Of a stretch of 18,407 nt of DNA, positions 7,862 through 14,802 are shown in pieces; position 1 is the first letter of the stretch, and the number at the start of each line of letters is the position of its first letter. The position numbers and the translations under genes are program-made. The notes beneath the pieces are model-generated. The model saw only the letters and a list, made by a program, of their open reading frames with translations. It was not told where the DNA came from and searched no databases. This stretch comes from Bifidobacteriaceae bacterium (lineage in GTDB: Bacteria > Actinomycetota > Actinomycetes > Actinomycetales > WQXJ01). The stretch lies in NCBI GenBank assembly GCA_031265345.1, contig JAISCU010000235.1:1-18407 (forward strand). Direction: 5' to 3'.

Positions 7862-7881
7862 GCCGGCCGTCGGTCGGCTTT
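7862..7881 (+). terminator. Weak hairpin terminator after GH5-ThuA
   Basis: GCCGGCC (7862-7868) pairs with GGTCGGC (7872-7878) through one G-U pair around a 3-nt loop and is followed by only three T. It lies in the 168-bp convergent gap between the ThuA gene and the end of the long minus-strand operon. No strong terminator for the minus strand is visible in this gap, and no gene is seen in it. Confidence 0.35.
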
Positions 7882-7951
7882 GACGGCAAGCTCCGCGCGC
7901 GGTGGGGGCAGCCCGCCCAGGTGGCGCCCGGCCCGCGTCCTGCCTCGCCTG

Positions 7952-8812
7952 TCAATCCAGGTGGAGGGCCAATAGTTGCTGGATGTAGGACAAGGACAGC
8001 GCCAGGTCGGCGTACGCGTCGCGTTCGTACGGCGAATCGTGGTCCAACACGAGCCATTCCGGCTCACAGGCCAGGATGTCCGCCAGCAGGGCGGGGTAAT
8101 TGACCATGCCGAACCCAGTCGGCCTGAACTCGAAGCGCCCGCGGTCCGGTCGGCGTTTGGTTGTGCCCAAGTCCTCTTTCGGCCCAACCAGGCGCAGCTC
8201 GTCCGCCCACAGATCTTTCAGGTGCACCACTTGACAGCGCTGACGGTACTTCCTGAGGTAGCTGGCCGGGTCCGCGCCGGCGTAGACCATCCACCCCAGG
8301 TCAGGCTCCAGGCCAAGCCCCGGCACCTGGTCCAGGATCAAATCGAGCATCCGCGACCGAGCCTCATGACCGCTCGAGTCCGGGTCATGATCGACCGGGT
8401 ACGCGAGTTCAGCATCGTGGTTGTGGTACAACGGTTTCAATCCTGCGGTCGACGCCAGTTCGGCGCGTTCAGTCAGGTCCTCGATGGCCCAGGCGAACTT
8501 CGCGTCCACCGAACCGCCCAGTGGTCCAGGCCATTCGAAGGTCACGTAACGAGCGCCGCAAGCCGCCACGTCGTCGATCACTTCGGGCCACGGGCCTTCG
8601 ATCACGCCGGGCACATGAACACCGATCACACGCAGACCGGCGGTTTGCGCTGATTCGGCCACCTGGTTCGGCGAACGCCCGAACAGCCCCATCAATTCGA
8701 CTCCGGCGAAGCCCAAAGCGCCCAAGCGTTCCAGGACACCGGCCAAGTCCTCGCGTGCCGCTTCGCGCAGGATGTAGGTGGGGGCGGCCAGGGGGACGCG
8801 CCCAGCGATCAT
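7952..8812 (-). CDS. Sugar phosphate isomerase/epimerase-type TIM barrel (AP-endonuclease 2 fold)
   Basis: The start chosen is the ATG at 8812, which overlaps the stop of the Gfo gene as ATGA; another ATG lies three codons upstream at 8821. The product has 286 residues. LGALGFAGVELMGLFG (30-45) and GLRVIGVHV (59-67) are the first two barrel strands, and KPLYHNHDAEL (126-136), GLEPDLGW (167-174), VVHLKD (195-200), GFGMVNYPALL (233-243) and LVLDHDSPY (254-262) follow the order of the xylose-isomerase-like family. Asp171, His197 and one or more of the residues near 129-131 and 257 are likely metal ligands. Family members include inosose dehydratase and isomerase, 3-keto-sugar epimerases such as YcjR, and subunits of C-glycoside cleaving enzymes. 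Co-translation with a Gfo/Idh/MocA enzyme favours a keto-sugar or inosose substrate. It is the last gene of the operon. Confidence 0.88.
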   Translation of the reverse strand: MIAGRVPLAAPTYILREAAREDLAGVLERLGALGFAGVELMGLFGRSPNQVAESAQTAGLRVIGVHVPGVIEGPWPEVIDDVAACGARYVTFEWPGPLGGSVDAKFAWAIEDLTERAELASTAGLKPLYHNHDAELAYPVDHDPDSSGHEARSRMLDLILDQVPGLGLEPDLGWMVYAGADPASYLRKYRQRCQVVHLKDLWADELRLVGPKEDLGTTKRRPDRGRFEFRPTGFGMVNYPALLADILACEPEWLVLDHDSPYERDAYADLALSLSYIQQLLALHLD

Positions 8813-9912
8813 TCCGGCCATATCGGCTGGTCGGCCAACGTCACCGGGTGATACGGCACACCAGCGGCGCTCTCCAGCGCCACGCCAGGACCGCCGTCGC
8901 CAGCTTGCTCGATCGCTGTCATGATCTCCAGCACGTGCAGGGCCAGCGCGCCTGAAGCCAAATGCGGACGGCCGGCGGCGATGGCCGTCGCCATCTCGGC
9001 CAGGCCAATCCCGCGGCCGCCGAGCCGATAGCCAGCATTGTGAGGGATCTCGGCCCACTCTTGGCCTCCCGCCCGCCACAGCCGGACCGGCCCGGTGAAC
9101 TCATTCGGATCGGGCAGACGCAGTGTGCCTTCCGTCCCGTAGATTTCCGCCATGGCGTTCGAGGTGGCCCACGTCTCGTAGGACAGGTTCACGGTCGACA
9201 CCGACCCGCTCGCGTGCTCCAAGATGGCAACTGCGAAGGTCGGGACCTCGCGCCGCAGAATCGTGCCGGCCAAGGGCCCTGCAGCCACCGTCCGGGTCCT
9301 AGCGGTGGCCCCGTGGCGAGCCTGCACCCGTACGACGGGACCGAGGTGCGCCACCAAGGCGGTCAGGTAGTACGGGCCCATGTCGAAGATGGGCCCCGCG
9401 CCGCGCTCATAGAAGTACTGCGGATTGGGATGCCACAGCTCATGCCCGGGCGAGCCCCAAAAGGCCGCGGCGGCGAACGGTTCGCCGATCTGCCCGGTCG
9501 CGACAGCTCGCAGGGAGGTCTGCAGGCCGGGGCCGAGGAACGTGTCGGGGGCGCTTCCCACCCGCAAGCCCTGCGATTCCGCTTCGGCGATCACCTTGCG
9601 GCCGTCATCTAAGGTCAGCGCGAGCGGCTTCTCGCCGTAGACGTGCTTGCCTGCTTCGATGGCGGCCAAGTCGATTTCGACATGGGCTCCGGGCACTGTC
9701 AAGTTCAGCACCAGCTCGACTTCTGGGAGCGTCAGGAGTTGCTCGACTCCCAGAGCGGGCAGCCCTGCGCTGGCCGCCTCACGGCTGACGCGTTCGTGGT
9801 CCGAATCGGCCAGAGCCACCAGCTTGATCGTGTCGAGGGTCGCGATGGTGTCGAAATACTGACCGGAGATGTTGCCAACCCCGATCAAGCCGACACCCAT
9901 TGGTTTACCCAT
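8809..9912 (-). CDS. Gfo/Idh/MocA-family NAD(P)-dependent oxidoreductase
   Basis: I chose the ATG at 9912, 367 residues, because AGGAG overlapping the SDR stop codon lies 7 nt before it; the open frame extends 11 codons further up but inside the SDR gene. The Rossmann fold opens with GVGLIGVGNISGQY (6-19). GEKPLALT (93-100) gives the family EKP motif with Lys95 at the active site. GAGPIFDMGPYYLT (171-184) stands where the family has D-x-G-x-H: Asp177 is kept, but Tyr181 replaces the more usual His, as in some glucose-fructose-oxidoreductase-like members. The second domain (about 125-290) is a beta-sheet, and the C-terminus returns to the first domain. Such enzymes oxidise or reduce a single sugar or cyclitol hydroxyl, often at C3 of a glucoside. 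The substrate here is unknown. It overlaps the TIM-barrel gene as ATGA, which implies consecutive steps. Confidence 0.92.
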   Translation of the reverse strand: MGKPMGVGLIGVGNISGQYFDTIATLDTIKLVALADSDHERVSREAASAGLPALGVEQLLTLPEVELVLNLTVPGAHVEIDLAAIEAGKHVYGEKPLALTLDDGRKVIAEAESQGLRVGSAPDTFLGPGLQTSLRAVATGQIGEPFAAAAFWGSPGHELWHPNPQYFYERGAGPIFDMGPYYLTALVAHLGPVVRVQARHGATARTRTVAAGPLAGTILRREVPTFAVAILEHASGSVSTVNLSYETWATSNAMAEIYGTEGTLRLPDPNEFTGPVRLWRAGGQEWAEIPHNAGYRLGGRGIGLAEMATAIAAGRPHLASGALALHVLEIMTAIEQAGDGGPGVALESAAGVPYHPVTLADQPIWPE

Positions 9913-9922
9913 GCTCCCACTC

Positions 9923-10690
9923 CTATATCTGGCTGAGTCCGCCATCGAGGGTCAATTCCACGCCGGCGATGTACCGCGAGGCGTCAGTGGCCAGGAACAG
10001 TGCCACCGCTCCAGCGTCTGCCGGCACGCCCACATGCCCCACCGGAATGCCCGCGATGACTCCGGCGCGTTTGGCCTCGTCGCCGTCAATGAACCGTTCG
10101 AAGCCGGCGGTTTGGATCGGACCAGGAGCGAGGCAATTGGCGCGGATCTGGCGCGGGGCCAGCTCTGCTGTGATCGACCGTGCCAGCGAGCGCACTGCCG
10201 CCTTGGCGGCGTTGTAGCAGACCGCTCCGAGGCCTCCACCAGAACCGGCGATCGATCCGATCAGGATGATCGCGGCGCCATCGTTCATCACCGGCAGTAG
10301 CTTTTGCACGGTGAAGAACGCGCTCTTGACGTTGGCGTCCATGACCGCGTCGTACTCGGCTTCGCTTGACGTGGCGACCCAGGTGCCAGCTCCGCCCCCC
10401 GCGTTGCACACGACGACATCAACACCGCCGCCCAGGCCAACGGCGACCGCCGCTACTTTCTCCAGTTCAGCTGGGTTGGCGGCATCGGCGGTCACGAACG
10501 TCATCTTCCCTGGATGGCTGGCCGCCATCGCCTCGCCGGCCGTTCGGCCCCGTGCGACAGCCAAGACCTGCGCCCCCTCGCGGATGAATCGCTCGGCGAT
10601 TCCCCGTCCGATTCCGGCGGTGGCGCCCGTGATCACGGCCACCTTGCCCTCAAGCAGTTGCCCAACTGGTGTGGCGGGATTGTGGATCAT
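9923..10690 (-). CDS. Short-chain dehydrogenase/reductase (classical SDR)
   Basis: The ATG at 10690 overlaps the permease stop as ATGA, so it is translated with the transporter. The protein has 255 residues, the standard length. The nucleotide-binding TGATAGIG is at 21-28, NAG at 96-98, and the catalytic tetrad is Asn120, Ser146, Tyr159 and Lys163 (YNAAK). The second strand ends VLAVARGR without an acidic residue, which leans towards NADP(H), though weakly. Classical SDRs of this type oxidise sugars (for example L-rhamnose or glucose 1-dehydrogenase) or reduce keto-sugars. Because GH78 frees rhamnose, a rhamnose dehydrogenase is one option, but no lactonase or dehydratase follows. Keto-sugar reduction after the Gfo and TIM-barrel steps is the other option. 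Confidence 0.92.
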   Translation of the reverse strand: MIHNPATPVGQLLEGKVAVITGATAGIGRGIAERFIREGAQVLAVARGRTAGEAMAASHPGKMTFVTADAANPAELEKVAAVAVGLGGGVDVVVCNAGGGAGTWVATSSEAEYDAVMDANVKSAFFTVQKLLPVMNDGAAIILIGSIAGSGGGLGAVCYNAAKAAVRSLARSITAELAPRQIRANCLAPGPIQTAGFERFIDGDEAKRAGVIAGIPVGHVGVPADAGAVALFLATDASRYIAGVELTLDGGLSQI

Positions 10691-11475
10691 TTCAACGCTC
10701 CTGCGGACAAGCCGCGCTCAAAGTATTTCTGCAGTAACAAATAGGCCAGAACTTCCGGCAGAGCCGTGATCACGGCCCCGGCCAAGACTTTCGTCTGGTC
10801 ATTGGTGTATGCGCTGACAAAGAATTGTGGAAGCAGAGTGACGACCTGGTTGTCCGGTGCCTGCAAGAGCACCATCGGCAATAGATAACTGTTCCACGCG
10901 CCGATCAGAGTCAACACCGTGATCGCCGCCATGATCGGTTTCGTCAAAGGTAGAACGATATGCCAGAACACCTGAACCACGCTGGCTCCGTCAATTCGAC
11001 CGGCTTCGATCAATTCATTCGGTATGCCCTCATAGAAGTTCCGGGCCAGCAAGATAGTGAAAGGCGTTTGCAACGCGGCTAGCGGAAGCATGACCGCCCA
11101 CAGGGTGTCATACAAGCTCAGGGCGTTCGCGGTCACGAACAGCGGCACAACCAACACCACCTCCGGCAGAGTCAGTGCCGCCAGCAGCAGCCAGAAGAAT
11201 AGCTCTTTGCCCGGAATGCGCAACTTGGCGAAACCGTAGGACGCCAACATGGTCAGACATAACACCACGGCGATCGTCCCGGCGGCGAGAAGTGCCGAAT
11301 TGCGGAAGTAGGTCGGTATGACCCCGGTGTTGAACACTGCCTTGTAGTTTCCCCAACCAGCACCCGACAAAGATGACCGTACCGCCTGCACCAAAGGCAG
11401 GACGAACGGTATCACCAACAACGCCAGGATCACTTGGATCGCGATCTTGGAGCTGAGCCGTCTGATCTCGAACAT
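10687..11475 (-). CDS. Carbohydrate ABC transporter permease (MalG/CUT1 type)
   Basis: The protein starts with MFEIRRLSSK at 11475, sharing one base with the stop of the upstream permease (TGATG), and has 262 residues, slightly short for this family. The first membrane segment is about 11-32, followed by a short periplasmic loop and five further hydrophobic segments. The cytoplasmic coupling loop NELIEAGRIDGASVVQVF (153-170) with VLPLTKP is the EAA motif that contacts the ATPase. An open frame extends upstream, but it lies inside the other permease and is not used. It forms the membrane channel with the upstream permease. One TTA leucine codon occurs near the 3' end. Confidence 0.93.
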   Translation of the reverse strand: MFEIRRLSSKIAIQVILALLVIPFVLPLVQAVRSSLSGAGWGNYKAVFNTGVIPTYFRNSALLAAGTIAVVLCLTMLASYGFAKLRIPGKELFFWLLLAALTLPEVVLVVPLFVTANALSLYDTLWAVMLPLAALQTPFTILLARNFYEGIPNELIEAGRIDGASVVQVFWHIVLPLTKPIMAAITVLTLIGAWNSYLLPMVLLQAPDNQVVTLLPQFFVSAYTNDQTKVLAGAVITALPEVLAYLLLQKYFERGLSAGALK

Positions 11476-12422
11476 CAGTTGGTCCTGCCTCTCCGGTTGG
11501 CCCGGCTCATCAGAATGGCTCCGCCAACCGCTAGGACCAGCAGGGCGATCGACAAAGCGGCCGAGTAACCGATATGAGCTTCCCTGATCCCCTTGCGGTA
11601 GATGTACGTCCCCAAGAACTCGGTCGCGTCGCCTGGGCCGCCGATCGTCACCAGCCAGGGCCAGTCGAAAGTCTTGAGCGCGCCGATCACGGACAAGATC
11701 GCCAACGCGATGGTCGTCCCGCGGCAGCCCGGCCAGACCACGTACCACAGCGCCCGCAAGTTGCCGACGCCGTCGATCCGTGCCGCCTCCAGTAACTCCG
11801 GTTCGATCTGGCTCATCGCGGCGTAATACAAGATGAACGTCAGGCCGGTCCACTGCCAGACCGTGATGGCCATGATGGCGTACAACGCCGTCGAATGCTG
11901 GGCCAGCCACGGCTGCGCCAGGCCACCCAGGCCGATCGCCTCGAGGATCTGATTGAACAACCCGCCAGTGTCAAAGAAGGTGCGGAAGACAGGTGCCATG
12001 GTGGCGGGGGCGATGACCGTCGGGATGAACACCAGGACTTTGTGGAGGGTGGCCAGCTTCACCTTGGTGTGAAGAATTGCCGCCAGGGTGAATCCGAGCG
12101 CCGTCTGGACGGTGAACGTGACCACCAAGAACAGCACCGTGTGCTGCAGCGTGCGCCAAAAGGTGCGATCAGACAGCATTTTGGTGTAGTTCCCCAAGCC
12201 CACCGAGGGCGGGTCCGGGCTGACACCGTTCCAGTCCAAACTCGAAGTGTAAAAGGTGTAGCCAACCGAGTAGTACAGCAGGCCCACCACCACGACCAGT
12301 GCTGGCAGAATCCACGGCAGGCCGTTCGGGATCATCTTGCCTGGTTTGAATGTGCGCACGGCTTGGGCCGACCCGGCTTTGCGGGTCGGCCCAAGAACGC
12401 GTGCGCGGCTTCGCGTGCTCAT
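11475..12422 (-). CDS. Carbohydrate ABC transporter permease (MalF/CUT1 type)
   Basis: I place the start at the ATG at 12422 (MSTRSRARVLG), 31 nt after the binding-protein stop, giving 315 residues with a basic cytoplasmic N-terminus usual for actinobacterial MalF-type permeases. Its ribosome binding site is weak (GAAG). An alternative is the ATG at 12335 (MIPNGLPWILP), which would leave a large hairpin non-coding. Hydrophobic segments begin at about residue 33. The EAA loop is ELLEAARIDGVGNLRALWYV (209-228). It pairs with the downstream permease in importing the substrate. Confidence 0.92.
   Translation of the reverse strand: MSTRSRARVLGPTRKAGSAQAVRTFKPGKMIPNGLPWILPALVVVVGLLYYSVGYTFYTSSLDWNGVSPDPPSVGLGNYTKMLSDRTFWRTLQHTVLFLVVTFTVQTALGFTLAAILHTKVKLATLHKVLVFIPTVIAPATMAPVFRTFFDTGGLFNQILEAIGLGGLAQPWLAQHSTALYAIMAITVWQWTGLTFILYYAAMSQIEPELLEAARIDGVGNLRALWYVVWPGCRGTTIALAILSVIGALKTFDWPWLVTIGGPGDATEFLGTYIYRKGIREAHIGYSAALSIALLVLAVGGAILMSRANRRGRTN
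12362..12395 (-). repeat. Perfect 14-bp stem-loop at the start of the MalF-type permease
   Basis: CTTGGGCCGACCCG (12362-12375) and CGGGTCGGCCCAAG (12382-12395) are exact reverse complements around a 6-nt loop. The RNA hairpin is very GC-rich and no T-run follows on the minus strand. It covers codons 10 to 21 if the permease begins at 12422, or lies in the untranslated junction if it begins at 12335. Such a structure after a binding-protein gene commonly stabilises the upstream message or reduces permease expression. Confidence 0.7.
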
Positions 12423-12428
12423 GTTCTT

Positions 12429-12454
12429 CACAAGCTTGTGGCAAGCCGGCTTGC
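12429..12454 (-). repeat. Two adjoining perfect palindromes after the binding-protein stop codon
   Basis: CACAAGCTTGTG (12429-12440) and GCAAGCCGGCTTGC (12441-12454) are perfect palindromes of 12 and 14 bp placed end to end. The second begins on the last base of the binding-protein stop codon. As RNA each can fold into a short hairpin. With the larger stem-loop 33 nt further on they form a three-hairpin junction between binding protein and permease. Confidence 0.6.
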
Positions 12455-13821
12455 TACATTGCCTCGAACTTCTGCTGCAATTCGTCACAGGCCTCCTGCG
12501 CGGTCTGCTGGCCGCCAGCCACAGCGGTCGTGGCCAACTGGATCGCTGTGTTGAGGTCGGCCGAGACACTCGCCAGACGCGGTTCATCCGAGGAGGTCGC
12601 GTTGGCGTACAGTTCGGAGATCGCCGGGGTTTGAACGTCCGGGTTCACCAGATTGATCTGGGACATGTCCGGCTCGATGCCCTTCAGCGATGGAATCTGG
12701 TTCAGCAGGTCGCCCACCTTTTGCTGGCCCACCTGACTCGTTGTCAACCAGGTCACGAAGGTCTTGGCGGCTTCCTGGTTCTTCGAGTTGGCGCTGATGG
12801 CCAAAGCCCAGTCGGCGTCGCCGTACATCTGGCTGGGGCGTCCGTCGCCGACTACATCCGGGAAGATGATCGGCACCATGGTGAAGGCTTCTGGGTCCGT
12901 CACTCCCGCTGCCTCCATGGCGGCCACTGCCGTCTCCACGATCGTGTTCTGGGTGTACCAGGTCCCCATCCAAATCATGCCGTAAGACTCGTCCATGAAC
13001 AGATTGTTGGCGTCCGGGTACTGTTGCAGACCCAACGCCCCCTCTTGCATGATCCCCTCGTCAAACAACTGCTTCCAGACCTCGAAAGCCTTGACGATGT
13101 CAGGGTCGTTCCATTTCGCCTCACCGCGAGAGGCCTTCACATACAAACCGGGATTCACCTGGTTGGCGATGGCGTGCAGGACATCCAGGTTGAAGACCGC
13201 TTGGCCGGCGCCATGCACGAAGCAGCCGTGGTCGGCGCTCCTGAGAGCCTCGCAGACGGTCTTCCATTCGGCCAGATTGGCCGGCGCGGCCAGGCCCAGT
13301 TCGTCGAACAGATCCTGGTTGATCCAGAGCGTGCCCGAATACACCGCGCCCACTGCCAGTCCCACAAACTTCCCGTCCACCGTCAGCGTCGGATCCAGTG
13401 AACTGCCGGCCAGCTTTTCTTGCCAGTCCTCGCCCAATGCTGCTTTGACCGTGTCCGTCAGGTCAATGGCGCCCGAACCGAACACCTGCGAGCCGCCGTT
13501 GGCCGAGCCAGGCGTGACAGCGAAGATGTCCGGTCCCGACGACGACTGAATCGCTGGACGCAGCGCCGCGTCATAACCATCGATCGAGTGCTGCTTGTAG
13601 GTCACTTTGATGTCCGGGTATTCTTTGTTGAAGTCAGCGATGTACTGCTCAGCCAGCACCGATTCCGGGCTCCATGACCACCAGGTCAGTTCGGCCTTAT
13701 CCGGATCGCCCGCCTGACCACCGCCGCCGTCCGTGCCGCATGCGGCCAATCCCAACGCCGCCAGCGCGATCGCCGCCGCCGTAGCGGTGACCCGGCGTGC
13801 CTTCCAACTGTTCGTCAACAT
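12454..13821 (-). CDS. Extracellular sugar-binding lipoprotein of an ABC transporter (SBP family 1)
   Basis: The protein has 455 residues. The signal sequence has KARR, a hydrophobic stretch AAAIALAALGL and the lipobox LAAC, so the mature lipoprotein would begin at Cys28. A Gly-rich linker follows. AELTWWSWSPESVLAEQYIA and FNKEYPDIKVTY are typical of CUT1 solute-binding proteins, as is the WINQDLFDELGL strand and helix. Aromatic residues (Trp46, Trp47, Trp49 and many Tyr later) suit sugar stacking. It captures an oligosaccharide or glycoside and hands it to the two permeases downstream. The 52-bp gap to the PD40 gene holds a CGACGCGTCG palindrome (13842-13851) and an AAAGGAA ribosome binding site but no clear promoter. 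No ATPase gene is present; actinobacteria often use one shared MsiK-type ATPase, which would complete this transporter. Confidence 0.95.
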   Translation of the reverse strand: MLTNSWKARRVTATAAAIALAALGLAACGTDGGGGQAGDPDKAELTWWSWSPESVLAEQYIADFNKEYPDIKVTYKQHSIDGYDAALRPAIQSSSGPDIFAVTPGSANGGSQVFGSGAIDLTDTVKAALGEDWQEKLAGSSLDPTLTVDGKFVGLAVGAVYSGTLWINQDLFDELGLAAPANLAEWKTVCEALRSADHGCFVHGAGQAVFNLDVLHAIANQVNPGLYVKASRGEAKWNDPDIVKAFEVWKQLFDEGIMQEGALGLQQYPDANNLFMDESYGMIWMGTWYTQNTIVETAVAAMEAAGVTDPEAFTMVPIIFPDVVGDGRPSQMYGDADWALAISANSKNQEAAKTFVTWLTTSQVGQQKVGDLLNQIPSLKGIEPDMSQINLVNPDVQTPAISELYANATSSDEPRLASVSADLNTAIQLATTAVAGGQQTAQEACDELQQKFEAM

Positions 13822-13873
13822 GGTTGTGTTCCTTTCTTCCTCGACGCGTCGTCGCGCCGGATGTCTGGGGTCT

Positions 13874-14785
13874 TCAGTTGTTGGTTCCGATTAGTGGATA
13901 GTCAACGAAAGCGAGCTTGTCCGAATCGGGGGACCAGCTCGGGACGTTGATTGTGCCCTGGCCGCCGAACACTTCGATCCGGCGGGCTGTCCCGGTGGCC
14001 AGAGGACCGGTTGCGACGATCACCTGCACGGGCAGGTTCTCGGGATGTCCGTTGGTGTTCGGCGGATAACTGAGGTACGCCAATTTGGTGTGGTCAGGCG
14101 ACGGATGCGGGAACCAGTTGACGCGGTCGTCGAACGTCAATTGAGTGATCTCACTGCCATCGGGCCGCATCCGGAACAGCTGGCAATGGCCGATCCGTTC
14201 GGAATTGCGCTCTGAGTTGAAGTAGATCCAGGCGCCGTCCGGACTGTATTCGGCGCCGTCATGCCGCCGGTCCGAATCGGTGATTTGCTTGAGCGCGCCG
14301 GTCCCCAACTCGAAAGTGTAGATGTTGTACGGAGCCAAGGTCGCCAGTTCAGGCCCGCCGATGAAGGTCAAGAAGGCTCCGTCCGGGGACACGCCATGCA
14401 AATAGCGCGCGTCCAACCCGTCGCATGGGTCCGTGACACGCACCGGCTCGCTTTGGCCCGTCAGCGCGATCCGGTAGATGTGACCATCGTTCTGCGAAGA
14501 GTAGACGTGCTGACCATCCGGGTCCAGCACGTGGTCGTTGTTCGCCAGGGTCAGGTCGCCCGTGTAGACCTTGGTGACCGCGCCGCCCTCGATTGGGACG
14601 AGGAAAAGCTCGCCGTCCCGGTTGAACAGCAGGGATTGCCCGTCCAAAGTCCAATTGGGTGCCTCGATCACGGCTTCGTCGGTCTCGTAGATGAAGTCCG
14701 TTTGGCCCGAAGCGAGGTCGAAGATGCCGATCCGGGCAACCTGGCCGGCTGTCAGCGATCGCCATGGGAAGGGGTTGTAGACCAT
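13874..14785 (-). CDS. PD40/TolB-like beta-propeller protein, cytoplasmic
   Basis: The protein has 303 residues; the ATG at 14785 follows the GH3 stop by 17 nt, with GAGG 8 nt before it. At least six propeller blades with the PD40 signature are visible, for example WTLDGQSLLFNRDG (45-58), GVSPDGAFLTFIG (131-143), YSPDGAWIYFNSE (180-192), PSPDHTKLAYLSY (228-240) and VPSWSPDSDKLAFVDY (281-296). No signal peptide or membrane segment is seen, so unlike periplasmic TolB it should be cytoplasmic. The pattern WFPHPSPD followed by GHPEN and GGQGTINVPSWSPDS resembles proteins often annotated as TolB-like or oligogalacturonate-lyase-like in sugar-use operons. The active-site residues of the lyase could not be confirmed. 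It lies between GH3 and the transporter, which suggests an enzyme or binding role for the imported sugar; its function is unknown. Confidence 0.8.
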   Translation of the reverse strand: MVYNPFPWRSLTAGQVARIGIFDLASGQTDFIYETDEAVIEAPNWTLDGQSLLFNRDGELFLVPIEGGAVTKVYTGDLTLANNDHVLDPDGQHVYSSQNDGHIYRIALTGQSEPVRVTDPCDGLDARYLHGVSPDGAFLTFIGGPELATLAPYNIYTFELGTGALKQITDSDRRHDGAEYSPDGAWIYFNSERNSERIGHCQLFRMRPDGSEITQLTFDDRVNWFPHPSPDHTKLAYLSYPPNTNGHPENLPVQVIVATGPLATGTARRIEVFGGQGTINVPSWSPDSDKLAFVDYPLIGTNN

Positions 14786-14802
14786 CTGATTTGCCTCATT
14801 TG

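Noticed and set aside
8813..9079. Upstream extension of the TIM-barrel gene's open frame
   Set aside because: It lies wholly within the Gfo gene, its translation is Arg-rich and unlike the family N-terminus, and the ATGA overlap at 8812 gives a natural start.
11476..11910. Upstream extension of the MalG-type permease open frame
   Set aside because: It overlaps the MalF-type permease and its translation is charged and non-membrane. MFEIRR at 11475 is the natural start.
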